In this document: positions 1-5,186 of the stretch, one piece after another
Layout: the number at the start of each line of letters is the position of its first letter
Numbering within the stretch: the stretch's first letter is position 1
Origin: Candidatus Bathyarchaeota archaeon
GTDB lineage: Archaea; Thermoproteota; Bathyarchaeia; TCS64
Assembly: GCA_018396515.1 (NCBI GenBank)
Contig: JAGTQJ010000088.1
Coordinates: 1-6,708, forward strand
Direction of reading: 5' to 3'
Length of the DNA: 6,708 nt
The notes under the pieces: model-generated
Told to the model about the DNA's origin: nothing
Seen by the model: the letters and a program-made list of their open reading frames with translations, nothing else
Databases searched by the model: none
Translations under genes and position numbers: made by a program

Positions 1-256
1 ATAGAAGAGTTTGCATAGGTTCAATATGTTTAATTCGATAAGGTTTTGATTGAAATTCTTCTCTTAATCTTTTCCAAAACCCTTATGCAGTGTATGGAAA
101 GACATTTGCTCGTGGTTGGTCATAGCAAAAGTATCTATAAACAAATCTAATAAATGTTAAGCTCCAAATTTTCACCATCTCACAGTGAATTCACATCCCA
201 GGAGGTACACGATAAGTTTTTAAATGACAGAATTTCCTGAACTTTAGAGGACTAGT
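1..256. other. AT-rich region, no convincing gene
   Basis: This stretch is AT-rich and holds no convincing gene. On the minus strand one frame stays open from the left edge to about 178, interrupted once by TAA at 83-85. Its left part (82 to 1) reads like plausible protein, with segments such as GFWKRLREEF and KPYRIKHIEP. It could be the remnant of a gene continuing beyond the left edge, but a run of this length is also expected by chance in some frames of AT-rich DNA. The last 40 bases carry the promoter and leader of the gene starting at 257. Confidence 0.3.
217..225 (+). promoter_or_regulatory. TATA-like box for the first PaREP1 gene
   Basis: A TTTTTAAAT run lies 32-40 bases before the GTG start at 257. 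Archaeal transcription usually begins about 25 bases after the TATA centre, here near 245-250, which would give a leader of roughly 10 bases. A GAGG at 247-250 could be a weak Shine-Dalgarno site. The call rests on sequence and spacing only. Confidence 0.4.
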
Positions 257-604
257 GTGGCTGAGCGTTACATGAACTTGAACTGTAAGTACCTTAAGGA
301 GGCTAGGGAATTCTTAACTAAGGGAGACTCTGTCCAGGCCTCGGAGAAGCTTTGGGGTGTGGCTGCTGAGATCGTGAAGGCCATCGCCTCTAAGAGAGGT
401 ATTGAGCTGAGAAGCCATAGGGATCTCTGGGTGTTTGTTGATAGATTGGCTGAAGAACTTAAAGATCCAGACATCGTTAGGCTCTTCTCCATAGCAAACG
501 CCCTCCACCAGAACTTCTACGAAGATTGGATGCCGTTAAGCGTGGTCGAGAAGAACGCGGAGGCCGTTATACAACTAAATGAGAAGCTGGAGAAACTTCT
601 ATAA
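257..604 (+). CDS. PaREP1 family protein (intact copy)
   Basis: This is a 115-residue cytoplasmic protein of the PaREP1 type, a family of small helical proteins found in many copies in hyperthermophilic archaea. Its biochemical role is not established; their helical make-up and company with toxin-antitoxin genes suggest a HEPN-like relationship, which is inference. The diagnostic part is residues 12-38, a helix followed by a short GDS turn and then the conserved QASEKLWGVAAE segment. The same pattern recurs in the damaged copy at 727, where it reads QASEKYWGAAAA. No transmembrane segment or signal peptide is visible, and the C-terminus is a charged helix. The GTG start is preceded by GAGG at a spacing of 6; an ATG at 272 is an alternative that removes five residues. 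The length fits a complete single-domain member, so this copy is probably functional. Confidence 0.8.
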   Translation: MAERYMNLNCKYLKEAREFLTKGDSVQASEKLWGVAAEIVKAIASKRGIELRSHRDLWVFVDRLAEELKDPDIVRLFSIANALHQNFYEDWMPLSVVEKNAEAVIQLNEKLEKLL

Positions 605-639
605 CATTTAGTGAAAGCTAATTTTCCTGGAGAACTATT

Positions 640-726
640 TTAATTAGTTATCTGCAGGGCTTGATATGGAACGGTTTTCAGACCAAGATTTTCAAAGTAA
701 TCTAAACCCCACTCCTCGCAAGCCTT
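640..726 (-). other. Possible antisense gene remnant between the two PaREP1 copies
   Basis: Between the two PaREP1 genes the minus strand carries an open stretch ending at TAA (640-642) whose last residues include CEEWGLDYFENLGLKTVPYQ. Its composition looks more protein-like than random for AT-rich spacer. It has no start codon. To its right the frame continues only as an exact antisense of the PaREP1 codons, up to about 843. It may be the 3' end of an old gene cut off when the PaREP1 copy arrived, or chance. I do not recognise a family. Confidence 0.15.
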
Positions 727-1141
727 GTGGCAATCTTGAGGGAAGCCGAGGAGTTTAACTCGAAGGGGGATCTGGTCCAGGCATCTGAGAAGTACTGGGG
801 CGCCGCTGCAGCCCTCTTGAACGCTGTGGGGGAAGGGCTGGGATTACCACACTACACTCACCGCGACCCCAAGGAGATCGCCATCCACCTGACGGAGAGG
901 GAGGGAGACGCTGAGTATACCAGGCTTCTATCAAATGTCGAGACCCTCCCACGCTAACTATTACCACAACTTCCTAGGCGGGATCTCCTTCGAAGCCCTT
1001 AGGGAGGACGCATTAAGGCTTATGGAGAAGCTGAAGAATCTTTTGGAGAACTGGCCTATGATTAACTCGCAACTAATCCCCAGGACATTAATGTACCAGT
1101 TTCAACGCCATTCTAGAAGGACTTGGCGAATGGATTATTAG
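727..1141 (+). pseudogene. Second PaREP1 copy, frameshifted
   Basis: The first part (727-957, GTG start) matches the PaREP1 pattern of the gene at 257: an ILREAEEF helix, the GDLVQASEKYWGAAAA segment and a conserved THRD stretch (SHRD in the first copy). The frame then ends at TAA 955-957. The family-like sequence continues in another frame from about 950 as HANYYHNFLGGISFEALRED, up to about 1050. Removing one C from the CCC at 949-951 joins the two halves, so a single-base insertion, or a sequencing error, explains the break. Compared with the first copy, the natural end should lie near 1050. The extra 30 codons to 1141 look unrelated and suggest that the original stop is lost. No clear Shine-Dalgarno site precedes the GTG, and the N-terminus lacks about 11 residues present in the first copy. 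Probably a decaying duplicate. Confidence 0.7.
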
Positions 1142-1174
1142 GCTCATGATTAGGCTAATGATTATTAGGCTCAT
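1133..1174 (+). repeat. Direct repeat of 15 bases with a partial third copy
   Basis: GATTATTAGGCTCAT occurs at 1133-1147 and again, identical, at 1160-1174. A partial version, GATTAGGCTAATG, lies between them at 1148-1160. A shortened copy, ATTATTAGGCTC, recurs at 1944-1955. Two of these boxes lie about 30 bases before an ATG (1195 and 1976), the right distance for an archaeal TATA element, so they may be promoter copies carried along with duplicated small genes. Confidence 0.6.
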
Positions 1175-1199
1175 CCGCTAATCATTAAATTAGCATGAG
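1143..1199. repeat. Imperfect inverted repeat (possible hairpin)
   Basis: CTCATG at 1143-1148 pairs with CATGAG at 1194-1199. Inside, TAATGATT at 1156-1163 pairs with AATCATTA at 1180-1187, with mismatches between the two stems and a loop of about 16 bases. The structure sits where the frameshifted PaREP1 copy (plus strand) and the truncated PIN gene (minus strand) converge. It could be a bidirectional terminator, a remnant mobile-element end, or only the by-product of the overlapping direct repeats. Confidence 0.4.
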
Positions 1200-1221
1200 T
1201 TGGGAGGGGGAGGAGGGGGGA

Positions 1222-1524
1222 GTGAAGTCTCATTTTATATTTTTCCATTATTTCTTGAGCCTTTAAAATAGTTGTTTTTCTAATAGCTAGAAATTTTAGA
1301 TTAGGAAAAATTAGGAATTTTCTACCCTAAGTTAAAGATATGTCTAATCCCAAAAGTTTTCTGACAACCCAGGTCATCTCATCCTATGTTAATGTTGAGG
1401 TATACTCTTGGATTCTTCCCAACGCGATCTCTAAAAGGAAGTCTCTAGACCTCTTAGCCTCTTGGACGACCTCTTGATCATAAATGATTAGATTTATGAA
1501 GATGTTGGAGTCTATATAAAATTT
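1222..1524 (-). pseudogene. PIN-domain toxin (VapC-like), decayed
   Basis: Directly downstream of the AbrB gene, the minus strand reads KFYIDSNIFINLIIYDQEV from 1524. This is the N-terminal strand of a PIN-domain ribonuclease, with its first catalytic Asp at 1512-1510. The next conserved block, DEMTWVVRKLLGLDIS, carries a second acidic residue. Then come GRKFLIFPNLKFLAI and ILKAQEIMEKYKMR. Two codons are TAG: 1386-1384 just before DEMTW, where relatives usually have Trp, and 1329-1327 just before GRKFL. No start codon is in place, because TAA lies immediately before KFY. After MR near 1230 the expected PRDAIH segment with the last catalytic Asp is absent, replaced by GGAGG-rich sequence and the repeats at 1133-1199. 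All this fits a dead toxin of a VapBC pair; intact family members cleave RNA. Confidence 0.75.
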
Positions 1525-1535
1525 TTATATCAATG

Positions 1536-1793
1536 TTATACAAGTCTCTCCTCAACCTCTTCCTCCAAAATCTTTTTTATATCTATTTTTCTCGTTAACC
1601 TTTCCTTTGGAATGGAGCAGAAATCCTCAATGAAACTCTCAGGATCCATAACAGGCCTGATAGACAATTCACCCTCCCTGATCTCCATGGCGATCTCATC
1701 CCCTGGTTCAATGCCCATGGCCTCCCTGAAGACCTTAGGAACCACGATCTGGCCCTTAGGCCCAACCCTCCTCCTCACGATTATTCCAACCAT
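1536..1793 (-). CDS. AbrB/SpoVT-type antitoxin (VapB-like)
   Basis: This 85-residue protein has a swapped-hairpin AbrB/SpoVT DNA-binding domain at residues 3-48: RRRVGPKGQIVVPKVFREAM, then the GIEPGDEIAMEIREGEL strand-turn-strand. The acidic C-terminal tail (about residues 50-85) is the part that binds the toxin's active site in VapBC systems. Such proteins dimerise, neutralise the PIN toxin and repress their own promoter. The cognate PIN gene starts 12 bases downstream in the usual antitoxin-first order but is ruined, so the protein now appears to be an orphan. The ATG lies about 25 bases from a TATA-like box and has no obvious Shine-Dalgarno site, which fits leaderless translation. The gene itself shows no damage. 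It might be kept as a transcription regulator, or be too recently orphaned to have decayed. Confidence 0.85.
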   Translation of the reverse strand: MVGIIVRRRVGPKGQIVVPKVFREAMGIEPGDEIAMEIREGELSIRPVMDPESFIEDFCSIPKERLTRKIDIKKILEEEVEERLV

Positions 1794-1816
1794 TAAGTGA
1801 GAAAATGTATGACCTT

Positions 1817-1824
1817 TAATTTAA
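1817..1824 (-). promoter_or_regulatory. TATA-like box for the AbrB gene
   Basis: Read on the minus strand, GAAAAG followed by TTAAATTA lies 24-31 bases before the ATG at 1793. This matches a BRE plus TATA arrangement with transcription starting at or next to the start codon. The 180-base gap from 1794 to 1975 holds no other recognisable gene. Confidence 0.45.
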
Positions 1825-1943
1825 CTTTTCATAATCGCAAGGATCACAGAGATTTATCGAAGAAGGACGACTTGATCATTTCAAATTCCAATATGCGTTC
1901 CCTGTGTGATGATATTCTTCTGGAAGGATCGAGGAGGCGAATA

Positions 1944-1955
1944 ATTATTAGGCTC
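1944..1955 (+). promoter_or_regulatory. TTATTAGGCTC box, TATA-like, copy of the 1133/1160 repeat
   Basis: ATTATTAGGCTC here is shared with 1161-1172. The similarity continues loosely to the following ATG: GATCACTAATCGGCATG here against AATCATTAAATTAGCATG at 1180-1197. The distance from box to ATG is about 30 bases in both places, as expected for a TATA element driving a leaderless gene. Confidence 0.35.
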
Positions 1956-1975
1956 TCCACAGATCACTAATCGGC

Positions 1976-2120
1976 ATGGATGTGGTTGGTGAGGCAGCGA
2001 AATCTCCTCTTAGCAAGCTATTAGAGACTTGAATCAGTTAAAAGAGATATTCAGCTGACAGATGAAGAGATAGAGGCATTCTTCAAGGTTTTGAGGAAGA
2101 CCTCCCCAACCAAAAAATAA
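1976..2120 (+). pseudogene. Small unrecognised ORF, apparently frameshifted
   Basis: From ATG 1976 an ORF of 18 codons (ending SPLSKLLET) meets TGA at 2030-2032. In the +1 frame from about 2028 the reading continues as ESVKRDIQLTDEEIEAFFKV and further to TAA at 2118-2120. The two pieces together would give a helical, charged protein of about 48 residues. It sits just upstream of a PaREP1-like gene, a common position for a small partner or antitoxin-like protein. I do not recognise a family. A one-base change near 2028 would explain the break, but the two pieces might also be unrelated. Confidence 0.35.
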
Positions 2121-2123
2121 ATA
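2112..2123 (+). promoter_or_regulatory. TATA-like A/T run before the third PaREP1-like gene
   Basis: AAAAAATAAATA covers the end of the preceding small ORF and lies 27-38 bases before the ATG at 2150. This spacing suits transcription starting near the start codon. No Shine-Dalgarno site is evident, which supports a leaderless start. Confidence 0.35.
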
Positions 2124-2149
2124 GCTAGGTTTCCTATATTAAATGAGTT

Positions 2150-2559
2150 ATGTCCCTTATCGAGGAGGCTTATAAGGCGTTAGAGGAGTCAGAAAGGGAG
2201 TTCAGAAGGTATATGGAGATCAGAGAGAGGGTAATATTTAGGGACGCCTGTGAAAAGGCTTGGCTGGCCTCGGTTCTCGCCACCGACCACCTATTGACCT
2301 CATACGGCTACGAGAAACCTAGGAGCGGTGAGGAGAGGAGGAGAGGGCTTGCCCAGCTCGAGATGAAGGTGATGGAGGCAAGGAGGTTGGGGGTAAGGGA
2401 TAGATCTGGATCAAGAGCCTATCACCTCCACAGCATAGGTTTCTATGAAGGGGGCTAGATATAGAAGAATTTAAATTAGAAATAGATAAAGTTAAAGAGT
2501 ATTTAGAAATCGCTGAAGGACTATCGAAAAAGGTTAAAATTGAAGTTATGAAGACATGA
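2150..2559 (+). pseudogene. PaREP1-like protein with a -1 frame disruption
   Basis: The first 102 codons (2150-2458) give a helical protein with the PaREP1-type segment RDACEKAWLASVLATDHLL, then a KPRSGEERRR stretch and HSIGFYEGG. The frame ends at TAG 2456-2458, but the next frame continues at once with LDIEEFKLEIDKVKEYLEIA to TGA at 2557-2559, a typical charged C-terminal helix for this group. Reading six G instead of five at 2450-2454 joins them into a protein of about 136 residues. The cause may be a one-base deletion, a homopolymer sequencing error, or, less likely, -1 ribosomal slippage on GGG GGC. If translated as it stands, the product lacks its last helix. The resemblance to the copies at 257 and 727 is weak, so this is a different subfamily. 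Confidence 0.6.
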
Positions 2560-2681
2560 TGAAGATGAACGATGAAGCTCAAACTCAGAAGTCGACCTAA
2601 AAAGCCTATAAAAGCTCCTTTAAAGATCACAGACTTCAGAACTGATCAATGAACTGGCTTGGAGGTTTCTAAATATTAGGC

Positions 2682-3524
2682 TCAGCTCCCTTCCATGGGC
2701 CTCAGCCTAATCGAGGCAGCCTCCGGCGGATGGTAGAGCATCATGCTTTTGTAATATGGATCCGGCCCAACGAGTTCCATCACCCTATCGACAGCCTCCT
2801 TAACGGTCAATCCATCTAGGAGCGCCCTAAGAAGCTCCAAAACAGCCCTGTCTGTGTGCTCTGCCTGGACCTCCCCATCCCACCCTATGAAGGCCTTAGC
2901 CCCCTTATAGAGGAGGGCCTCGGCCATGATGTAGGGGGCCTCCCAGTAAAACCCATAACAGCTGTCGAGGATTATGGTGGAGTTCTCAAACCTCCCCTGG
3001 GAGGCCTCCTCGAAGAACCATGGCGGGACAGCGAAGTAGGAGACCTCGGGCCTCCCATATATCCTAGCCACAGCCAAAAGGCCGGCGGCCTGGAGGTCGG
3101 CGTACCGCCGTTCATCGTAGAGCTCTGTGGTGAACAGGACCGTCCCCTCAACGATCTTACCTCCCCCGGGGAGATGCCTATAAACCGGCCCGGCGTGAAC
3201 CCTCAGGATTATGAGCCTATAACCCCTAGAGGGGAGGAGCCTGTAGAACTCGACGGTCACCCCCTCAGCCCCCACCACATCGACCTCGAAGCCAGCCCCA
3301 GCTAGAAGCCTAGAGGCCTCATCGATGAACCCCTGGTTTGGATGGTGGAGGAGGCCATCCACAATCAAAGCCCTCGGCCCAGCCCTAGGCCTAGAGCCGA
3401 ACCCTTGGAGATAGACCACCACGATGAGGAGGGAGAGGACGATGACCGAGAGGAGGACCACCCCCAGCCTCCTACCCCTTACTGGTTTCTTACGCCCCTT
3501 ACCCCTAGACCTGGAAGAACTCAA
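2682..3524 (-). CDS. Membrane-anchored caspase-fold (clan CD-like) peptidase, putative
   Basis: This 280-residue protein has a basic N-terminus (residues 1-19), one hydrophobic segment (20-39) and a soluble domain after it, so it is probably an N-terminal signal anchor with the domain outside the cell. The domain alternates strands and helices. RLIILRVHAG puts a His (110) after a strand and STIILDSCYG puts a Cys (189) after the next core strand, the layout of the His-Cys dyad in clan CD peptidases (caspase, CHAT and gingipain types). After that, KGAKAFIGWDGEV, a conserved-looking HTD and LLDGLTVKEAV match a segment common in CHAT/C25-like domains. Peptidase activity is inferred from fold motifs only. 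The start is TTG: TAG lies in frame two codons upstream, and GGAGGT lies 5 bases before the TTG. It is transcribed divergently from the subtilisin gene at 3739. It could also be a non-catalytic relative. Confidence 0.6.
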   Translation of the reverse strand: MSSSRSRGKGRKKPVRGRRLGVVLLSVIVLSLLIVVVYLQGFGSRPRAGPRALIVDGLLHHPNQGFIDEASRLLAGAGFEVDVVGAEGVTVEFYRLLPSRGYRLIILRVHAGPVYRHLPGGGKIVEGTVLFTTELYDERRYADLQAAGLLAVARIYGRPEVSYFAVPPWFFEEASQGRFENSTIILDSCYGFYWEAPYIMAEALLYKGAKAFIGWDGEVQAEHTDRAVLELLRALLDGLTVKEAVDRVMELVGPDPYYKSMMLYHPPEAASIRLRPMEGS

Positions 3525-3595
3525 CCTCTACCTCCCCCTCTCATGATGAGAACCAACCCTATCGTGATCGCCCCCAGGATAAAGGGTGGCATCAT
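3521..3595 (-). CDS. Possible 24-residue hydrophobic peptide overlapping the peptidase start
   Basis: From an ATGATG at 3595-3590 a 24-codon frame encodes PPFILGAITIGLVLIM followed by a glycine- and arginine-rich tail. This is a plausible single membrane helix with a positive end. Its TGA (3523-3521) overlaps the TTG start of the caspase-fold gene in a TTGA junction, typical of translational coupling, and contains that gene's GGAGGT site. Against it, there is no Shine-Dalgarno site before the ATG, and a TTTAAAT just upstream (3598-3604) could be the TATA box of the peptidase gene, which would start transcription inside this ORF. Confidence 0.3.
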   Translation of the reverse strand: MMPPFILGAITIGLVLIMRGGGRG

Positions 3596-3597
3596 GA

Positions 3598-3604
3598 TTT
3601 AAAT
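3598..3604 (-). promoter_or_regulatory. TATA-like box for the minus-strand peptidase gene
   Basis: ATTTAAAT reads the same on both strands here. On the minus strand it would place a transcript start near 3575 and give the peptidase gene a leader of about 50 bases containing its GGAGGT site. If this is the true promoter, the 24-residue ORF starting at 3595 is not made from it. Confidence 0.35.
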
Positions 3605-3610
3605 GGGGCT

Positions 3611-3629
3611 GGCTGGGGTGGCCCCAGCC
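3611..3629. repeat. Perfect 8-bp inverted repeat in the divergent intergenic region
   Basis: GGCTGGGG (3611-3618) and CCCCAGCC (3622-3629) form a perfect GC-rich stem with a 3-base TGG loop. It lies between the divergent peptidase genes, next to the TTTAAAT box. No T-run follows on either strand, so it is not a typical terminator. A dyad operator for a regulator shared by both genes, or an RNA hairpin, are the options. A weaker CCTCC/GGAGG dyad follows at 3653-3670. Confidence 0.5.
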
Positions 3630-3692
3630 GAGTAAATTCTGTTTCCATCCTGCCTCCCTGTTTGCGGAGGTTGGCCTCGAATCCAGGCAAGG

Positions 3693-3700
3693 CTTATCTA
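3693..3700 (+). promoter_or_regulatory. TATA-like element for the subtilisin gene
   Basis: CTTATCTA lies 39-46 bases before the ATG at 3739. A second weaker candidate, TCTTATCC, is at 3716-3723. A GAAGGG at 3730-3735, four bases from the TAG next to the start, may act as a Shine-Dalgarno site. Which element is used cannot be decided from sequence. Confidence 0.25.
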
Positions 3701-3738
3701 ATGAAAACATCAACATCTTATCCGACCAGAAGGGTTAG

Positions 3739-5184
3739 ATGTTGAGATGCCCCATCCGCCTCAGCCTCCTCGTCCTAATAATACTCTTCATGAGCGTCGA
3801 GGTTCCTTCTGGAGGGAGGGATGTAGCCGCTGACGCCGTGGAGGGTGAGTACCTGATAGGCCTGAGGGGGGCCGATGTATCCGTTCTTGACCTCCTGGAG
3901 AGGAGCGGCCTCAAACTCGTCAGGAGGATGGATGAGATAGGGGTCCTACTGGTCAGGGTTAAAGCTGAGGTGATGATATCAGAGGTTGTCAAGGCCCTTG
4001 AGCGGAGCCCATCCATAGAGTACATAGAGCCCAACTATATCGTCAAGCTTCAAGAAGGATGCCTGGGCCCCAGCCTAACAACCAGCATATACGCCTCCAT
4101 AATCCCCGAGGGGTCAGCCCAGCAGCCCAACGACCCCCTATATGCCTCAGACCCCCAAACCGGGAGGGGGCAGTGGAACTTGAGGGTTATAGGGATGCAG
4201 GAGGCCTGGAAGCTGGAGGGGGGAAGCCGGGAGGTCAGGGTTGCAGTCGTCGACACGGGGGTCTACTACAGGCACAGGGACCTCCAATCCAGCTACATGG
4301 CCGGGGGATACGACTGGGTCAACGATGACATGGACCCTGACGACGATTACGGCCACGGCTCATGGGTCGCGGGGATAATAGCCGCAGAGACCGGGAACGG
4401 GTATGGAGTAGCGGGTATGGCTAGGATATCCATAATCGCCGAGAAGGTCCTGAACAATAGAGGCTCGGGAACCATCGCAGACCTCGCCTCAGGGATAACC
4501 CACGCAGCCGACCTGGGGGTGGACATCATAAACCTCAGCCTGGGAACGGACACCTACAGCTCGACGCTGAGGAGGGCGGTGGAATACGCGTATGAGAAGG
4601 GGTGCCTCCTCGTGGCCGCGGCTGGTAACAGGGGCACATCCACGCCCCACTACCCAGCGGCCTTCGAGGAGGTGATAGCGGTAGCCTCAACCTACGGCGA
4701 ACCTGAAGATTTGAGGGCCCCATACAGCAACTATGGAGAGTGGATAACCATCTCAGCCCCTGGAGGATGGGACCAGGACAGGGACGGGATACCAGAGGCT
4801 GGAGAGTTCTGGATAATCTCAACCGACAACAAGCCCGACTCCTTCAGGCTTGGAACGGGAACCTCAGCCTCAACACCCCATGTCTCAGGCCTCGCAGCCC
4901 TCATCAAGAGCCACCACCCCCAAGCCACAAGCCTAGAGATAAGGAGGATCCTGGAATACACAGCCCTGGACAAGGGAACCCCTGGAAGAGACGACTACTA
5001 TGGGTATGGGAGGATAGACGCCTACAAGGCGTTAAAGCAGCCCCTCCTAACCTCCGTGGGAGGGGAGGGGAGAGTCATCAAAACCTGTGAGGCCCAGTTA
5101 AAACCCGGCATCCTAATCCTCACAGCTGCGATAACGACGATAACAGCCCTGATTGGAATCCCCCTCATAAGGAGGAGAATTTAA
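3739..5184 (+). CDS. Subtilisin-family (S8) serine protease, secreted and C-terminally anchored
   Basis: The protein has 481 residues. A hydrophobic signal peptide covers about 5-25. Residues 36-104 form an I9-type propeptide that acts as folding chaperone and inhibitor, ending at IEYIEPNYIV. The S8 catalytic domain runs from about 140 to 432, with Asp172 (VAVVDTG), His206 (YGHGSWVAGI), oxyanion Asn297 (AAAGN) and Ser376 (GTGTSASTPHVSG). All four key residues are present. The His motif is HGSW where most relatives have HGTH, and SAS replaces the usual SMA. Residues 345-356 (DQDRDGIPEAGE) fit a 12-residue EF-hand-type calcium loop between Asn and Ser. A hydrophobic helix at 457-475, followed by RRR, should anchor the C-terminus. 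Expected role: calcium-stabilised protease on the outer face of the membrane. The gene for a glycosyltransferase starts 2 bases after its stop. Confidence 0.93.
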   Translation: MLRCPIRLSLLVLIILFMSVEVPSGGRDVAADAVEGEYLIGLRGADVSVLDLLERSGLKLVRRMDEIGVLLVRVKAEVMISEVVKALERSPSIEYIEPNYIVKLQEGCLGPSLTTSIYASIIPEGSAQQPNDPLYASDPQTGRGQWNLRVIGMQEAWKLEGGSREVRVAVVDTGVYYRHRDLQSSYMAGGYDWVNDDMDPDDDYGHGSWVAGIIAAETGNGYGVAGMARISIIAEKVLNNRGSGTIADLASGITHAADLGVDIINLSLGTDTYSSTLRRAVEYAYEKGCLLVAAAGNRGTSTPHYPAAFEEVIAVASTYGEPEDLRAPYSNYGEWITISAPGGWDQDRDGIPEAGEFWIISTDNKPDSFRLGTGTSASTPHVSGLAALIKSHHPQATSLEIRRILEYTALDKGTPGRDDYYGYGRIDAYKALKQPLLTSVGGEGRVIKTCEAQLKPGILILTAAITTITALIGIPLIRRRI

Positions 5185-5186
5185 AA

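Noticed and set aside
2556..2645. ATGATGA and CTGA motifs suggested a C/D box small RNA
   Set aside because: The distance of about 90 bases is too long for archaeal C/D RNAs, the inner boxes are missing, and ATGATGA overlaps the end of the PaREP1-like reading frame.
2605..2669. CCTATAAAAG looks like a strong TATA box on the plus strand
   Set aside because: The ATG at the right distance (2649) opens only a 7-codon frame that stops before the convergent gene, so no gene can be assigned to it.
2856..3305. Plus-strand ORF of 149 codons opposite the caspase-fold gene
   Set aside because: It is proline-rich, has no recognisable domain and lies entirely antisense to a gene with clear strand-helix structure, a start site and motifs.
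3661..3700. GGTTGGCCTCGAATCC resembles a tRNA T-arm
   Set aside because: The T-stem pairs for only about three bases, TTCGAAT is not intact, and no acceptor, D or anticodon arms can be found nearby.
3528..3716. Minus-strand 62-codon ORF in the divergent intergenic region
   Set aside because: It has low-complexity, His/Pro/Gly-rich composition, spans the hairpin and both candidate promoters, and has no ribosome binding site or domain.
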